A program made the translations under genes and the position numbers. A stretch of 64,000 nucleotides of DNA. Origin: Paenibacillus gyeongsangnamensis. GTDB taxonomy: Bacteria > Bacillota > Bacilli > Paenibacillales > NBRC-103111. Of the stretch, positions 1 to 8,755 are shown piece after piece. The DNA is taken from NCBI RefSeq assembly GCF_027533625.1, contig NZ_JAQAGZ010000022.1, positions 102,000 through 165,999 of the forward strand, read 5' to 3'. The notes under the pieces were generated by a model, which saw only the letters and a list, made by a program, of their open reading frames with translations, did no database searches and was not told where the DNA came from. Position 1 is the first letter of the stretch; each line of letters opens with the position of its first letter.

Positions 1-1
1 G

Positions 2-946
2 CAGACCCGGAGTAAAAATACTCCGGGCCGCAAAGGCAAGCTCGTTCACTCTCGAATCAGATGGGGCCTTTTGTTCGTTTCCCCATGGCTTATCGGGTTA
101 CTCACCTTGGTACTAGTGCCGATGCTCTTGTCGCTGTATTACAGCTTTACTGATTACAACATCATCGGAGCTCCGCGATGGGTAGGTTGGGACAATTACC
201 GGGCTTTGCTGGATGATCCGACGTTCTGGAGCTCCAGCTACAATACGTTATATTTGGTTGTATTCATGGTTCCAAGCAGCCTGGTGGTTGGATTAGTTTA
301 CGCGCTGCTTCTGAATCAACCGATTCGCGGCAGAAAGCTGTTCCGCACAGTACTGTATATGCCGCAATTAGTACCTCCAGTTGCAACATCGATGCTTTGG
401 ATTTGGATTCTCAATCCGTCGTTCGGCTTAATCAACAAGTTTCTCGGCATATTTCATATTACAGGTCCGTTATGGCTGGCAAGCATGGAATGGTCTAAAC
501 CGAGCCTCATTCTCATTCATTGGTGGAGCATAGGCGGTACGATGCTGATTTTCCTCGCCGGCTTGCAGGGCGTTTCTCCCGCATTGCTGGAAGCCGCTTA
601 TTTAGACGGAGCGGGGGCTTGGCAACGTTTCCGGCATGTCACCTTGCCCGCCATTTCGCCGCTGATGTTATTTAACCTGATTATGGGTGTGCTTGGCGCG
701 ATGCAATATTTTACCCAAGCTTACATCATGGGCGGCGGAGGCTCCGACGGCGGCAGCGTTGGAGTGGGCGGAAGCCTAGAGTTTTATTCGATTTATTTGT
801 ATCAGCTTGCTTTTGTCAATTTGCGGATGGGCTACGCGTCGGCGCTGGCTTGGGTTTTGTTCTTGATCTTAGCCGTGCTCATTGGGCTGCTATTAGCTTG
901 GTCGAAGAAATGGACCCACTACGAGGGCATGAAAACATGGAAATGA
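2..946 (+). CDS. Sugar-type ABC transporter permease, 5'-partial
   Basis: Inner-membrane permease of a carbohydrate-uptake ABC importer (MalF/UgpA type). The frame is open to the left edge with no stop, and the basic stretch before the first membrane segment (VSPWLIGLLTLVLVPMLL) is the cytoplasmic N-terminus, so the true start lies outside the window; the TTG at 71 should not be taken as the start. About six hydrophobic segments are visible. The EAA loop that docks with the ATPase is seen as LEAAYLDGAGAWQRFRHVTLP. The C-terminus overlaps the next permease by 10 nt, so the two are translationally coupled. No binding protein or ATPase is in view; the binding protein is probably just upstream. 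Substrate unknown; the neighbouring phosphoesterase-fold genes hint at a phosphorylated or polyol substrate (inference). Confidence 0.9.
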   Translation, partial: QTRSKNTPGRKGKLVHSRIRWGLLFVSPWLIGLLTLVLVPMLLSLYYSFTDYNIIGAPRWVGWDNYRALLDDPTFWSSSYNTLYLVVFMVPSSLVVGLVYALLLNQPIRGRKLFRTVLYMPQLVPPVATSMLWIWILNPSFGLINKFLGIFHITGPLWLASMEWSKPSLILIHWWSIGGTMLIFLAGLQGVSPALLEAAYLDGAGAWQRFRHVTLPAISPLMLFNLIMGVLGAMQYFTQAYIMGGGGSDGGSVGVGGSLEFYSIYLYQLAFVNLRMGYASALAWVLFLILAVLIGLLLAWSKKWTHYEGMKTWK

Positions 947-1767
947 AACGTACTCAACATATTTGGCTTGTGTATTCGCTCTTGATCTTAATTAGTATCG
1001 GCATGATCATGCCGTTCTTTTGGATGGTTACTTCATCGCTCAAACCTTTGGAACATATGATGTCAGATCCGATCCGGTGGTTCGAATGGCCGCCTTTATG
1101 GTCAAATTACCCTAAGGCGCTAAAGACGATCCCGTTCTGGAATCAGCTTGGCAACACCGTTCTGCTGTCGGTCATGTCTGTTCTCGGCACCGTGTTATCG
1201 AGCAGCATGGTCGCCTATGGGTTGGCGAAAATCGATTGGCCCGGACGAAAACTGTTGTTCAGTGTATTGCTGGCAACGATGTTTTTGCCAGGCTTCGTAA
1301 CATTTGTTCCGACGTATTTGATTTTCCGCGACTTGGGCTGGCTCGGTACGTATTTGCCGCTTATCGTGCCGACGTTTTTAGGGGTTCCCTACTATATTTT
1401 CGTGCTGCGGCAGTTTTTCCTTACGATTCCCGAATCCGTCACTGAAGCGGCGCGCATCGATGCCGCTTCCGATTGGCGCATCTTTTGGCAAATTATTTTG
1501 CCCCTTAGCAAGCCGGCTCTGACGACAGTGGCGCTTCTTTCGTTCGTAGGCGCCTGGACGGATTATACGGGACCGCTCATTTATTTGAGCACTCCTGACC
1601 ATTGGACTCTTTCGCTCGGCCTGAAGCAGTTTCTCAATACACACAATGCCGACTGGAATTTGCTTATGGCGGCGTCGGTCGTGTTTACACTCCCAATGGT
1701 GATCATCTTCTTCCTGGGACAAAAATATTTTATGGAAGGCATTACGTTTCATACGGATGTCGGCTAA
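937..1767 (+). CDS. Sugar-type ABC transporter permease (MalG/UgpE type)
   Basis: Second membrane subunit of the same importer, 276 aa. Start ATG 937 is chosen because GAGGG lies 9 nt upstream inside the previous gene; ATG 943, which overlaps the upstream TGA as ATGA, is the alternative. Six hydrophobic segments are seen, and the EAA motif near residues 185-205 (TEAARIDAASDWRIFWQIIL) fits MalG-like permeases. The reading frame is also open upstream of 937 but that is antisense-free shadow of the first permease. Forms a heterodimer with the preceding permease; the next gene starts 18 nt later, so transport and the EEP enzyme are probably co-transcribed. Confidence 0.92.
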   Translation: MEMKRTQHIWLVYSLLILISIGMIMPFFWMVTSSLKPLEHMMSDPIRWFEWPPLWSNYPKALKTIPFWNQLGNTVLLSVMSVLGTVLSSSMVAYGLAKIDWPGRKLLFSVLLATMFLPGFVTFVPTYLIFRDLGWLGTYLPLIVPTFLGVPYYIFVLRQFFLTIPESVTEAARIDAASDWRIFWQIILPLSKPALTTVALLSFVGAWTDYTGPLIYLSTPDHWTLSLGLKQFLNTHNADWNLLMAASVVFTLPMVIIFFLGQKYFMEGITFHTDVG

Positions 1768-1785
1768 GATGAAAGGAGCAATGAT

Positions 1786-2559
1786 ATGACGACGATTAGA
1801 GTCATGACTTACAATATGCTGCATGCACCTGGTGATCGGTTGGAGGAGCTGGCTCAAGTTATTCAGGAGACTCAGCCGGACATCTTGGCTTGCCAAGAAG
1901 TGGATGATATCGATGGTTTGATGACGCTTGCTCAGCGGAGCCGCATGTTGCCGGTTATAGGTCATTGCAACATGCCTGAATCGGAACCGGCGCCGGAACA
2001 CGTGGCGATTTTGTCACGCTATCCAATCAATCGGCTAGTTGTTCATCCTTGCGATACAGAGGCCATGTTCCGTCCTATCTTCGAGGTATGGATACAACCG
2101 CCGAATCATCAGCCTATTGGTTTTTTCACGCTTCATTATCGCGCACTGCCAGGACCTGCCGGTTCCAATTTCAAGATGAGGGAAGTAGGAGCCATGATGG
2201 AGGTATTGAAGCAGATTGAAGGTCCTCATTGCGTCCTTGGCGATTTCAACGCATGGGCGCCGGGAGAAGGAGATTTGTCCCCGACATGGGGAGCGCAGCT
2301 GCCGGACGATCATCGTGATGCGGTTCGCGGTCCCATTGTTCAGCAAATTCTGGACGGCGGTTACGTGGATACGTGGCGAAAGGCCAATCCGTCTCCCGAT
2401 GAACCAATCGGCACGTTACGAGGGAGAAACTCGCGAGTAGACTTTATTTTTGCTGATTCAATTATGGCTTCTTACGCCAAAGAATCGCGAATTATTCGAA
2501 ATCCTTTAACGGAGCGCGCATCCGATCATTACCCGGTGCTAACCATTTTTGAAATATAA
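1786..2559 (+). CDS. Endonuclease/exonuclease/phosphatase (EEP) family hydrolase
   Basis: Metal-dependent phosphoesterase fold, 257 aa, cytoplasmic (no signal peptide). Family motifs appear in order: TYNML near residue 8, QEVDD near 38 (metal-binding Glu), LGDFNA near 149 (Asp/Asn catalytic pair), SRVDFIFAD near 213 and the terminal SDHYPV with the catalytic His. The family includes DNases, inositol-phosphate phosphatases and sphingomyelinases, so the substrate cannot be read from motifs. AAAGGAG sits 8 nt before ATG 1786. It is the last gene of the transporter operon, followed by a strong terminator, which favours a role in processing the imported compound over DNA repair (inference). Confidence 0.82.
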   Translation: MTTIRVMTYNMLHAPGDRLEELAQVIQETQPDILACQEVDDIDGLMTLAQRSRMLPVIGHCNMPESEPAPEHVAILSRYPINRLVVHPCDTEAMFRPIFEVWIQPPNHQPIGFFTLHYRALPGPAGSNFKMREVGAMMEVLKQIEGPHCVLGDFNAWAPGEGDLSPTWGAQLPDDHRDAVRGPIVQQILDGGYVDTWRKANPSPDEPIGTLRGRNSRVDFIFADSIMASYAKESRIIRNPLTERASDHYPVLTIFEI

Positions 2560-2583
2560 TATGTGTCGTAATATGCTCCAACT

Positions 2584-2628
2584 AAAACCACCGTTAGGTC
2601 GCGAAGACATTCGCGAAGGTGGTTTTTC
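2584..2628 (+). terminator. Rho-independent terminator
   Basis: AAAACCACC (2584-2592) pairs with GGTGGTTTT (2618-2626), with an inner TCGCGAA/TTCGCGA stem, and ends in a T run. It closes the permease-EEP operon and separates it from the dehydrogenase genes. Confidence 0.85.
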
Positions 2629-2719
2629 ATTTAACTGATTATTTGGTGAGTTCGGCCATCAAGAATATGTTTCAAACAGCAGAACGCCGATATTTGATTT
2701 TTCCGGAGGTAAGGAATAG

Positions 2720-3700
2720 ATGAAAGTTGCAGTCGTTGGTTGCGGAAAAATGGGAGTAACTTATATACAAGCGTTGACTCGGATGCCGGGAGTGGAACTG
2801 ACAGCTATCAGCGACCTCCGCCAGGAGCAAGCGGAACGAATTGCGGCGGAATACGGAACATCGGCTTATTCATCAGTAGACGACTTGCTGGCGGATAACA
2901 ATATCCAAGTGGTATGCGTTACCGTACCGAGTCATTTTCATAAAGAACTTGTGCTGAAGGCGGCGAAAGCAGGCAAACATATCATTTGCGAAAAACCGCT
3001 GGCTCTATCGCCGAAGGATGCGGAAGAAATGATTCAGAGCTGCAACGAAAACGGCGTACGACTGTATGTGGCGCATGTCGTCCGTTTTTTTCCGGCCTAT
3101 GCCGACATAAAACGCAAAGTTTCCGATGGAGTCATTGGAGAAGTCGGTATCGCTCACGCGAAGCGAATAGCCGGCAATCCGGGCGAGGGAAGGGAATGGT
3201 TCCTGGACCCCCGGTTGAGCGGCGGGGTTATCTTGGATGTCATCATTCACGACATCGATTTCATGCGGTGGACGCTGGGAGAGATCAGCAGCGTTTATGC
3301 GTTGAATCATCGGACGGAGTCGATGGACTATGCTTTTGTGACACTCCGTTTTCGAAGCGGCGCCATCGCGAACCTGGAAGGGTGTCTCGGGTCTCCGGAT
3401 ACGTTTACTTCCGAAGTCGAGCTATTCGGGAAGAAAGGCGCTATCCGGCACAGCAACCGGGATGGAATCACCTTAAGAACTGTTCTAAGGGAAGGTCCGC
3501 ACGGATCACCCGTGGTCAATGAACAGAGTCCCATTGTCCATTCCAACTACTGGACTGAGCTCAACCATTTTCTGGAATGCATCCGGACGGGGAATGATCC
3601 TGTTGTAAGTGCTTATGACGGTTTAAAAGCGGTCGAAATCGCCGCCGCTGCCATCGAATCGATTCGTACGGGGCAGCCTGTGAGCTTGCCTGAATCTTAA
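2720..3700 (+). CDS. Gfo/Idh/MocA family NAD(P)-dependent oxidoreductase
   Basis: Sugar or polyol dehydrogenase-like enzyme, 326 aa. An N-terminal Rossmann fold is marked by VVGCGKMG (residues 5-12), and the family hallmark CEKPLALS near residue 92 carries the conserved EKP lysine. The C-terminal alpha/beta substrate domain contains DVIIHDIDFMRW, where the catalytic His lies. GGAGGT precedes ATG 2720 by about 10 nt. Typical reactions are NAD-linked oxidation of inositol, glucose-type sugars or sugar acids. It has a paralogue 41 nt downstream; pairs of this kind are common in polyol or aminosugar pathways (family knowledge). Confidence 0.9.
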   Translation: MKVAVVGCGKMGVTYIQALTRMPGVELTAISDLRQEQAERIAAEYGTSAYSSVDDLLADNNIQVVCVTVPSHFHKELVLKAAKAGKHIICEKPLALSPKDAEEMIQSCNENGVRLYVAHVVRFFPAYADIKRKVSDGVIGEVGIAHAKRIAGNPGEGREWFLDPRLSGGVILDVIIHDIDFMRWTLGEISSVYALNHRTESMDYAFVTLRFRSGAIANLEGCLGSPDTFTSEVELFGKKGAIRHSNRDGITLRTVLREGPHGSPVVNEQSPIVHSNYWTELNHFLECIRTGNDPVVSAYDGLKAVEIAAAAIESIRTGQPVSLPES

Positions 3701-3741
3701 CCTTAATAAATATTCAGCGTTTTGATCTGGGAGGAACAACT

Positions 3742-4731
3742 ATGCGTAAACTGAAAGTTGGAATGATCAGCTTCGCCCATGGTCATGCCAACAAATTTTT
3801 GCAATGCTTGTCACGGATAGAAGAAGTCGAAATCGTCGGAATTGCGGATCAAGATTGGTCCCGCGTGGAATCGCCGGTTAACGACTATCGGCTGCGGTAT
3901 TATTCCGACTACCGTGAATTGCTGGCCTCCGATGCGGATGCCGTTGTCATTTGTTCCGAAAATACGCGCCATGCGCAAATGACCATAGATTCGGCGAGAG
4001 CCGGCAAGCATATTTTATGCAATAAGCCATTAGGAACGACTTGGGAAGATATGGAGTCGATGATCGGCGCTTGCCGGGATAACGGCGTACAATTGATGAC
4101 CGCTTTCCCTTGCCGGTACCTTCCCGCCGTCGTGAAGGCGAAAGCTGCACTAGAGTGTGGAGAACTCGGAGAAATTGCAATCATTAAAGGAAGCAATAAA
4201 GGGACGTTGCCTGGGGCCTGGTTTACGAACAGAACGTTATCCGGCGGCGGGGCTTTCATGGACCATATCGTTCATGTGATGGACTTGATCTTGTGGTTTA
4301 CGGGCTGGCGTGCCGAAGAGGTGTATGCGGAGGCCGGCACGTTGTTCCACGACATCGAGGTGGAAGATGCGGGAATCGTTCACGTCAAATTCGCTAACGG
4401 TGCATTTGCCGTCATTGATCCCAGCTGGTCCCGTCCGAAGTCATGCCCGGCCTCAAGCGATTTGAAGCTGAATCTGATAGGCTCCAAAGGGATGATGTCG
4501 CTTGATGCATTCGCCCAAACCAATGAGCTGTACAGCGATGACCTCACCAAAGCCCAATGGAATTACTGGGGAGACGATATGTACGTTTACATGATCGAAG
4601 GATTCGTACAAGCTTTACTGGAAGGAAAGCAGGTACCCATTACCGGGGAGGACGGTTTGCATGCCGCCATGGTTGCGTTGGCGGCTAGCGAATCGGCCCG
4701 TCTCGGCCAACCTGTGAAGGTCTTAGCATGA
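3742..4731 (+). CDS. Gfo/Idh/MocA family oxidoreductase, variant dinucleotide motif
   Basis: Second dehydrogenase of the pair, 329 aa. The usual GxGxxG is replaced by ISFAHGHANKF at residues 9-19, a His-rich variant seen in a subgroup of the family, while the hallmark is kept as CNKPLGTT near residue 93 and the C-terminal domain keeps AFMDHIVHVMDLI with the catalytic His. GGGAGG lies 9 nt before ATG 3742. Its TGA overlaps the ATG of the metallophosphoesterase (ATGA, 4728-4731), so translation of the two is coupled and they probably act in one pathway. The cofactor preference may differ from the first paralogue because of the altered glycine loop. Confidence 0.88.
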   Translation: MRKLKVGMISFAHGHANKFLQCLSRIEEVEIVGIADQDWSRVESPVNDYRLRYYSDYRELLASDADAVVICSENTRHAQMTIDSARAGKHILCNKPLGTTWEDMESMIGACRDNGVQLMTAFPCRYLPAVVKAKAALECGELGEIAIIKGSNKGTLPGAWFTNRTLSGGGAFMDHIVHVMDLILWFTGWRAEEVYAEAGTLFHDIEVEDAGIVHVKFANGAFAVIDPSWSRPKSCPASSDLKLNLIGSKGMMSLDAFAQTNELYSDDLTKAQWNYWGDDMYVYMIEGFVQALLEGKQVPITGEDGLHAAMVALAASESARLGQPVKVLA

Positions 4732-6950
4732 TGTGCGGAAGATATAACTTCGAGGAAAATTTTGACCATTTGAACGGATTGGAGGCTGGTTTTGCGAAAG
4801 TCGTGCCCGGATCGGTCGCACTAGGCCTCGCGAGCAGACCCGATCCGGTGCGAACGGGCGAGCACAGTCTCCGTCTTTCGTATGATTTTAGCGGAGAGCT
4901 GGGAATTTCCCTTGCTTCCGTCATTTTTTGGGGAGAAGACGGTGAAATCGGCCGGATCCTTCCGGGTTACCCTTCCATGTTGGGAGTTTGGATATACGGG
5001 GACGGAAACGGTCACTGGCTACGGGCACAACTTAAGGACTGCAAAGGGAATGCGATCGCACTCAATCTGACGCAGCCGGGAGGACTGAATTGGGTAGGCT
5101 GGAAATACGTAACTAGCCCGATAAGTCCGGAACTGCCGTTTCCGGTCAAGCTTTGTCGGGTGTATGTGGTCGAGGACGATAACGCCAATAAAAACGCCGG
5201 CATCATTTACTTCGATCAAGTGAGGGCGGAATACGGCGAGTCCGGAGAAGATTGGGAGAGTCCCGAGTTCAGTGGAATGTCACCAAAGCCGGAAACGACC
5301 GTTCACGCGGCGCACATGCCCATTGGAGCTTTCGTCCGGGATGCCGGCAGCGGCGTCGATCCTGCTTCGATCCGGATGATGCTTGATCACCGTGTTATAG
5401 AACACACGTACGATCCGTTGACCGGACTCGTCGAGTACAAGCCGAATGAACCTATCGAGGATGGAGAGCACTCGGTTTTGATCGAGGCCGCGGATTTTGC
5501 CGGCAATCCCGCAATGCCTTCGGCAAAATGGACGTTCCGCATGTATACCGGACCCGATACGGATGCGCCGGTTATTACAGTAATCGGTCCATTGGACGGG
5601 ATGACGACTCGAACGACCCGTCCGAGGATCTCCGCCCGATTGTACGATTCCCATACTGGAATAGACTGGAACAAAACGAAGCTGATGCTTGACGGCCGGG
5701 AGTTAGCCTTTCGTTACGACGAAACAAGCGAAACGATCTACTTCACGCCGGAGCCGCTCCCGCCGGAATCACGGCACGCAGTTAGCCTTATTACGGCGGA
5801 TCGCGCCGGCAACGCGGCTGAGGTTAGCTGGTCTTTTACCGTAGGCCCTTCGCTGGGGCAGCCGAAAAATCCGAACAAGTTTCAGATCAGTGTCATCGGC
5901 GACGGAGGATATTACTTCGAGGGTCACGGGACGATGCCTACGGATATTTTGCTGCGAGAACAGATCGCCCGAATCAACAGGGAGCCGGAAACGGAACTGA
6001 TCGCCTATGTCGGTGACATTGTCGATTACGATACCGAGGAAAATTTTCGGCTGGCCCTTCCGGTGCTTCATTCGTTTCGGGTACCCTTTGTGATCTCGAT
6101 CGGCAATCACGAGATAACCGGAACGAATTCCAGGCGCAACTTTCATTATGCTTTTGGGGAAACAAACTATATTTTCGATTACGGCTGCGTTCGTTTCATC
6201 GGCATGGACAGCGCTTCAATGGGAATTACAGCTTCCGACCCGTCGCAATGGGCGTGGCTGGAGGATATACTGAACGAAACTGGAATGAAGCACATCCTGA
6301 TTATGATGCATGTACCGCCGGATGAAATTGTTGCAGACGGCCGGAATTTATTAACGGGCCATGGTTTTCGCAATAAGGAAGATATCGAGAGGTTGTACAA
6401 TATGCTCGGGTGGTATAAAAGACGGCATCCGGAGCGGAGCATTGCCGTATTAAGCGGCGATCTGCATGCTTATCTCCACAAGCGGGTGCAGGACGTCGAC
6501 TATATCATCTCCGGTGGAGGCGGGAAATTTACGCATGTTCCGGCTGAGGAAGGCGGTTTCTTTCATTATTTGAATCTGAAGGTAGACGGAGACAGCCTGA
6601 GCTGGGATGTCATACCACTGTTCGATTACATCGCATTCGATTCGCATTCGGTCGAATTGAAGCCAGGGGAACGGCTGACGCTCACCGGTACTGCAGAATT
6701 TCTCACAAGTACGAATGCACCTATCACGCTGCAGGTTCAAGCTCCATTTAAAAGAGAATGGTATTCAAGCGATCCGATCATTACGGAGGTTGACGGTAAC
6801 GGGATGGTTACCGGCAAGTCGAGCGGTGAAGCGGTAATTACCGTTCGGTGCGGTTGGCGGGAAGCGAGAACAACAGTTGTCGTTACAGCTGCAGCAGGTT
6901 GCGGAGCGGATGGTTCGGTAAAAGAGATTTCAAGTTCAAAGTACAATTAG
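4728..6950 (+). CDS. Large multidomain calcineurin-type metallophosphoesterase with Ig-like domains
   Basis: 740 aa. Residues about 1-165 look like a jelly-roll or carbohydrate-binding-like domain ending FDQVRAEYG. Residues about 185-390 hold two bacterial Ig-like repeats (each with a DRAGN/DFAGNP-type turn). Residues about 395-640 are the phosphoesterase: YVGDIVDYD, SIGNHEITG, MMHVPP and SGDLHAYLH supply the metal ligands, but the usual N-terminal DxH is replaced by VIGDGGYYF. Residues about 650-725 resemble a BIG2 domain (NGMVTGKSSGEAVITV). Such architecture is normally extracellular, yet no signal peptide follows either Met at 4728 or 4731; a missing export signal or a non-classical route is possible. 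Overlaps the upstream dehydrogenase by 4 nt. Confidence 0.85.
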   Translation: MMCGRYNFEENFDHLNGLEAGFAKVVPGSVALGLASRPDPVRTGEHSLRLSYDFSGELGISLASVIFWGEDGEIGRILPGYPSMLGVWIYGDGNGHWLRAQLKDCKGNAIALNLTQPGGLNWVGWKYVTSPISPELPFPVKLCRVYVVEDDNANKNAGIIYFDQVRAEYGESGEDWESPEFSGMSPKPETTVHAAHMPIGAFVRDAGSGVDPASIRMMLDHRVIEHTYDPLTGLVEYKPNEPIEDGEHSVLIEAADFAGNPAMPSAKWTFRMYTGPDTDAPVITVIGPLDGMTTRTTRPRISARLYDSHTGIDWNKTKLMLDGRELAFRYDETSETIYFTPEPLPPESRHAVSLITADRAGNAAEVSWSFTVGPSLGQPKNPNKFQISVIGDGGYYFEGHGTMPTDILLREQIARINREPETELIAYVGDIVDYDTEENFRLALPVLHSFRVPFVISIGNHEITGTNSRRNFHYAFGETNYIFDYGCVRFIGMDSASMGITASDPSQWAWLEDILNETGMKHILIMMHVPPDEIVADGRNLLTGHGFRNKEDIERLYNMLGWYKRRHPERSIAVLSGDLHAYLHKRVQDVDYIISGGGGKFTHVPAEEGGFFHYLNLKVDGDSLSWDVIPLFDYIAFDSHSVELKPGERLTLTGTAEFLTSTNAPITLQVQAPFKREWYSSDPIITEVDGNGMVTGKSSGEAVITVRCGWREARTTVVVTAAAGCGADGSVKEISSSKYN

Positions 6951-6982
6951 TATTCTAACGGAGACGATAGCATCAAGACGAA

Positions 6983-7009
6983 CAGGCTGCCGTCATCATC
7001 GGCAGCCTG
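6983..7009 (+). terminator. Stem-loop after the metallophosphoesterase gene
   Basis: CAGGCTGCC (6983-6991) pairs perfectly with GGCAGCCTG (7001-7009). No T run follows, so it may be a weak terminator or mRNA 3' end stabiliser. Confidence 0.5.
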
Positions 7010-7019
7010 CTGAACTTTC

Positions 7020-7488
7020 GGGCAGTAATGTGAAGGCACTAAACGGCATTATTATGCAGTTCCCAAAAATTAAAGGTTTATAGGATAAATTAAACGAATT
7101 ACAGAAAACCGTAGATGAGTTGCAGCAGGAATTAAGTTTATAAGTTGAATTCAGTGAGTCGCTGCCGGTTTTCGAAGGACTTTTTCAGTGGCCTCAACAA
7201 CAGCCGGCGGGTTTGACTATCACATACAGCACTATAACGCTCTTAGAGAGGCTTTTACCCTCTTGCCCGAACACGGCCGGGTCGGTTTCTCTCGCCTCTA
7301 CCGGCTAGAGCGCAGCTTTATCCTGTACCGCCGAACGTCGGGGCATCATTCTTTTATATTGGATTGATTTCCCTGACAATATTCGAGCTTAATTTTGAAA
7401 CCAATCGACATTTTTTGCGTATATTGTAAATTGGGCTATTTTTTAATGATGCATCCATCACGATAACGGGAGAGGAAGATGTAACGGA
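7020..7488. other. Intergenic stretch with decayed coding-like remnants
   Basis: No intact gene. Around 7050-7142 one frame reads like a short coiled coil (KLNELQKTVDELQQELSL) broken by stops. From 7152 to 7369 another plus frame stays open (ends SGHHSFILD) but has no start codon or ribosome binding site. These look like gene debris rather than expressed genes; I do not recognise the source. Confidence 0.4.
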
Positions 7489-8508
7489 ATGTCTCAGGAG
7501 GAACACAAGGGATGGCGCATGGATATCGCCCCCTTCGAAAGACCACAGCTCAAACACAGCGTGTGGCAGCTCGTGAATACGGTGGGACCGTTCTTTGTTT
7601 TATGGTATCTTGCGTATTTGAGCTTATCGGTTTCGTACGTATTGACCTTACCGATTGCCATGCTGGCCGGCGGGTTCTTGGTTCGGATTTTCATCATTTT
7701 TCATGACTGCTGCCATAAGTCCTTTTTCAAGAATCGCACGGCTAATGAGATTGTGGGTACGTTCACGGGCATTCTGACCTGCTGCCCCTACGAGCAGTGG
7801 CGGCATACTCATTCCGTTCATCACGCAACGAGCGGCAATTTGGACAAACGGGGGACGGGGGATATTTGGACCTTGACGGTGGATGAATATTTTTCTTCGC
7901 CGCTGCTAAGGCGCATCGTGTACAGGCTGTACCGCAACCCGCTCTTCATGTTTACGATCGGACCGGTGTACATTTTTCTCCTGGATTACCGTTTTAACCG
8001 GAAGCGTGCCGGCCGCAAGGAGCGGATCAACACTTACATCACGAACCTCGGCATCGCCGCCGGCGCGGGACTATTGTGCTGGCTTATCGGCTGGGAGTCG
8101 TTCCTGCTGGTGCAGGCGCCGATCTTCCTGACGTCCGGTCTGGCAGGCATCTGGCTGTTCTATGTTCAGCATCAATTCGAGGAATCTTACTACGAAGAGG
8201 AAAAAGCCTGGGATTACGTGGAGGCCGCCCTGCGGGGGAGCTCGTTCTACAAGCTGCCGCGGGTGCTGCACTGGATAACGGGCAACATCGGGTTCCACCA
8301 TATCCATCATTTGAGCCCGCGGGTGCCAAACTATTATTTGGAGTCGGTTCACAACAGTAATCCGCAGCTTCGGAACGTCCAGACGATCACGCTGCGGTCG
8401 AGTCTCGAATCGCTCAAGTTCCATGTATGGAACGAGGAAAGCAAGCGGTTCGTGGGCTTCCGCGATTTGAAGCGAATCCGCCAGGAACGGCTGCTGCGGT
8501 CGGTCTAA
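7489..8508 (+). CDS. des: Acyl-lipid delta-5-type fatty acid desaturase
   Basis: Membrane di-iron enzyme that introduces a cis double bond into phospholipid acyl chains, typically on cold shock, 339 aa. Three His boxes are present: HDCCH near residue 73, HTHSVHH near 107 and HIHH near 270, with the signature HATSGNLDKRGTGDIW. The whole sequence reads very close to Bacillus subtilis Des, including GNIGFHHIHHLSPRVPNYYL. Membrane pairs lie near residues 20-70 and 180-225. The start is uncertain: ATG 7489 has GGGAGAGG 12 nt upstream, while in-frame ATG 7519 lacks a well-spaced site. The DesK/DesR thermosensor pair that follows des in B. subtilis is not adjacent here. Confidence 0.93.
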   Translation: MSQEEHKGWRMDIAPFERPQLKHSVWQLVNTVGPFFVLWYLAYLSLSVSYVLTLPIAMLAGGFLVRIFIIFHDCCHKSFFKNRTANEIVGTFTGILTCCPYEQWRHTHSVHHATSGNLDKRGTGDIWTLTVDEYFSSPLLRRIVYRLYRNPLFMFTIGPVYIFLLDYRFNRKRAGRKERINTYITNLGIAAGAGLLCWLIGWESFLLVQAPIFLTSGLAGIWLFYVQHQFEESYYEEEKAWDYVEAALRGSSFYKLPRVLHWITGNIGFHHIHHLSPRVPNYYLESVHNSNPQLRNVQTITLRSSLESLKFHVWNEESKRFVGFRDLKRIRQERLLRSV

Positions 8509-8526
8509 TAAGATTTTTATCAGCGG

Positions 8527-8568
8527 GACCTGAGTTTGTCGGCTTAAGACAAGCTTGGGTCTTTTTTT
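8527..8568 (+). terminator. Rho-independent terminator of des
   Basis: GACCTGAGTTTGTC (8527-8540) pairs with GACAAGCTTGGGTC (8548-8561), allowing G-U pairs, and seven T follow. Confidence 0.88.
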
Positions 8569-8570
8569 AA

Positions 8571-8676
8571 GTTGATAAGTATTTATAAGTTTTTCGCGGG
8601 CTTATAGCTTCGCATCAACCTTGATAAACGCGCTGGTCCTTGTAAGACAAGGACGGCGTAGCCGTTTATCCTGGTT
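8571..8676. repeat. Palindromic intergenic element, copy 1 (106 bp)
   Basis: Starts directly after the des terminator. Two hairpins: an outer one joined by GTTGA (8571) and TCAAC (8615), and a long one (8617-8676) in which GATAAACG pairs with CGTTTATC and GTCCTTGT pairs with ACAAGGAC around a 3-nt loop. The same sequence occurs at 12020-12246 with an extra 122 bp in the loop. Not coding; resembles the structured intergenic repeats of Bacillus genomes. Confidence 0.8.
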
Positions 8677-8755
8677 GGATGTGACTGCCGGGGTATGGGA
8701 GCCGAGCATGGCCCGATGGGCAGGAGCGGCTTCGACTGACGCTGCCGTTCCCGGA

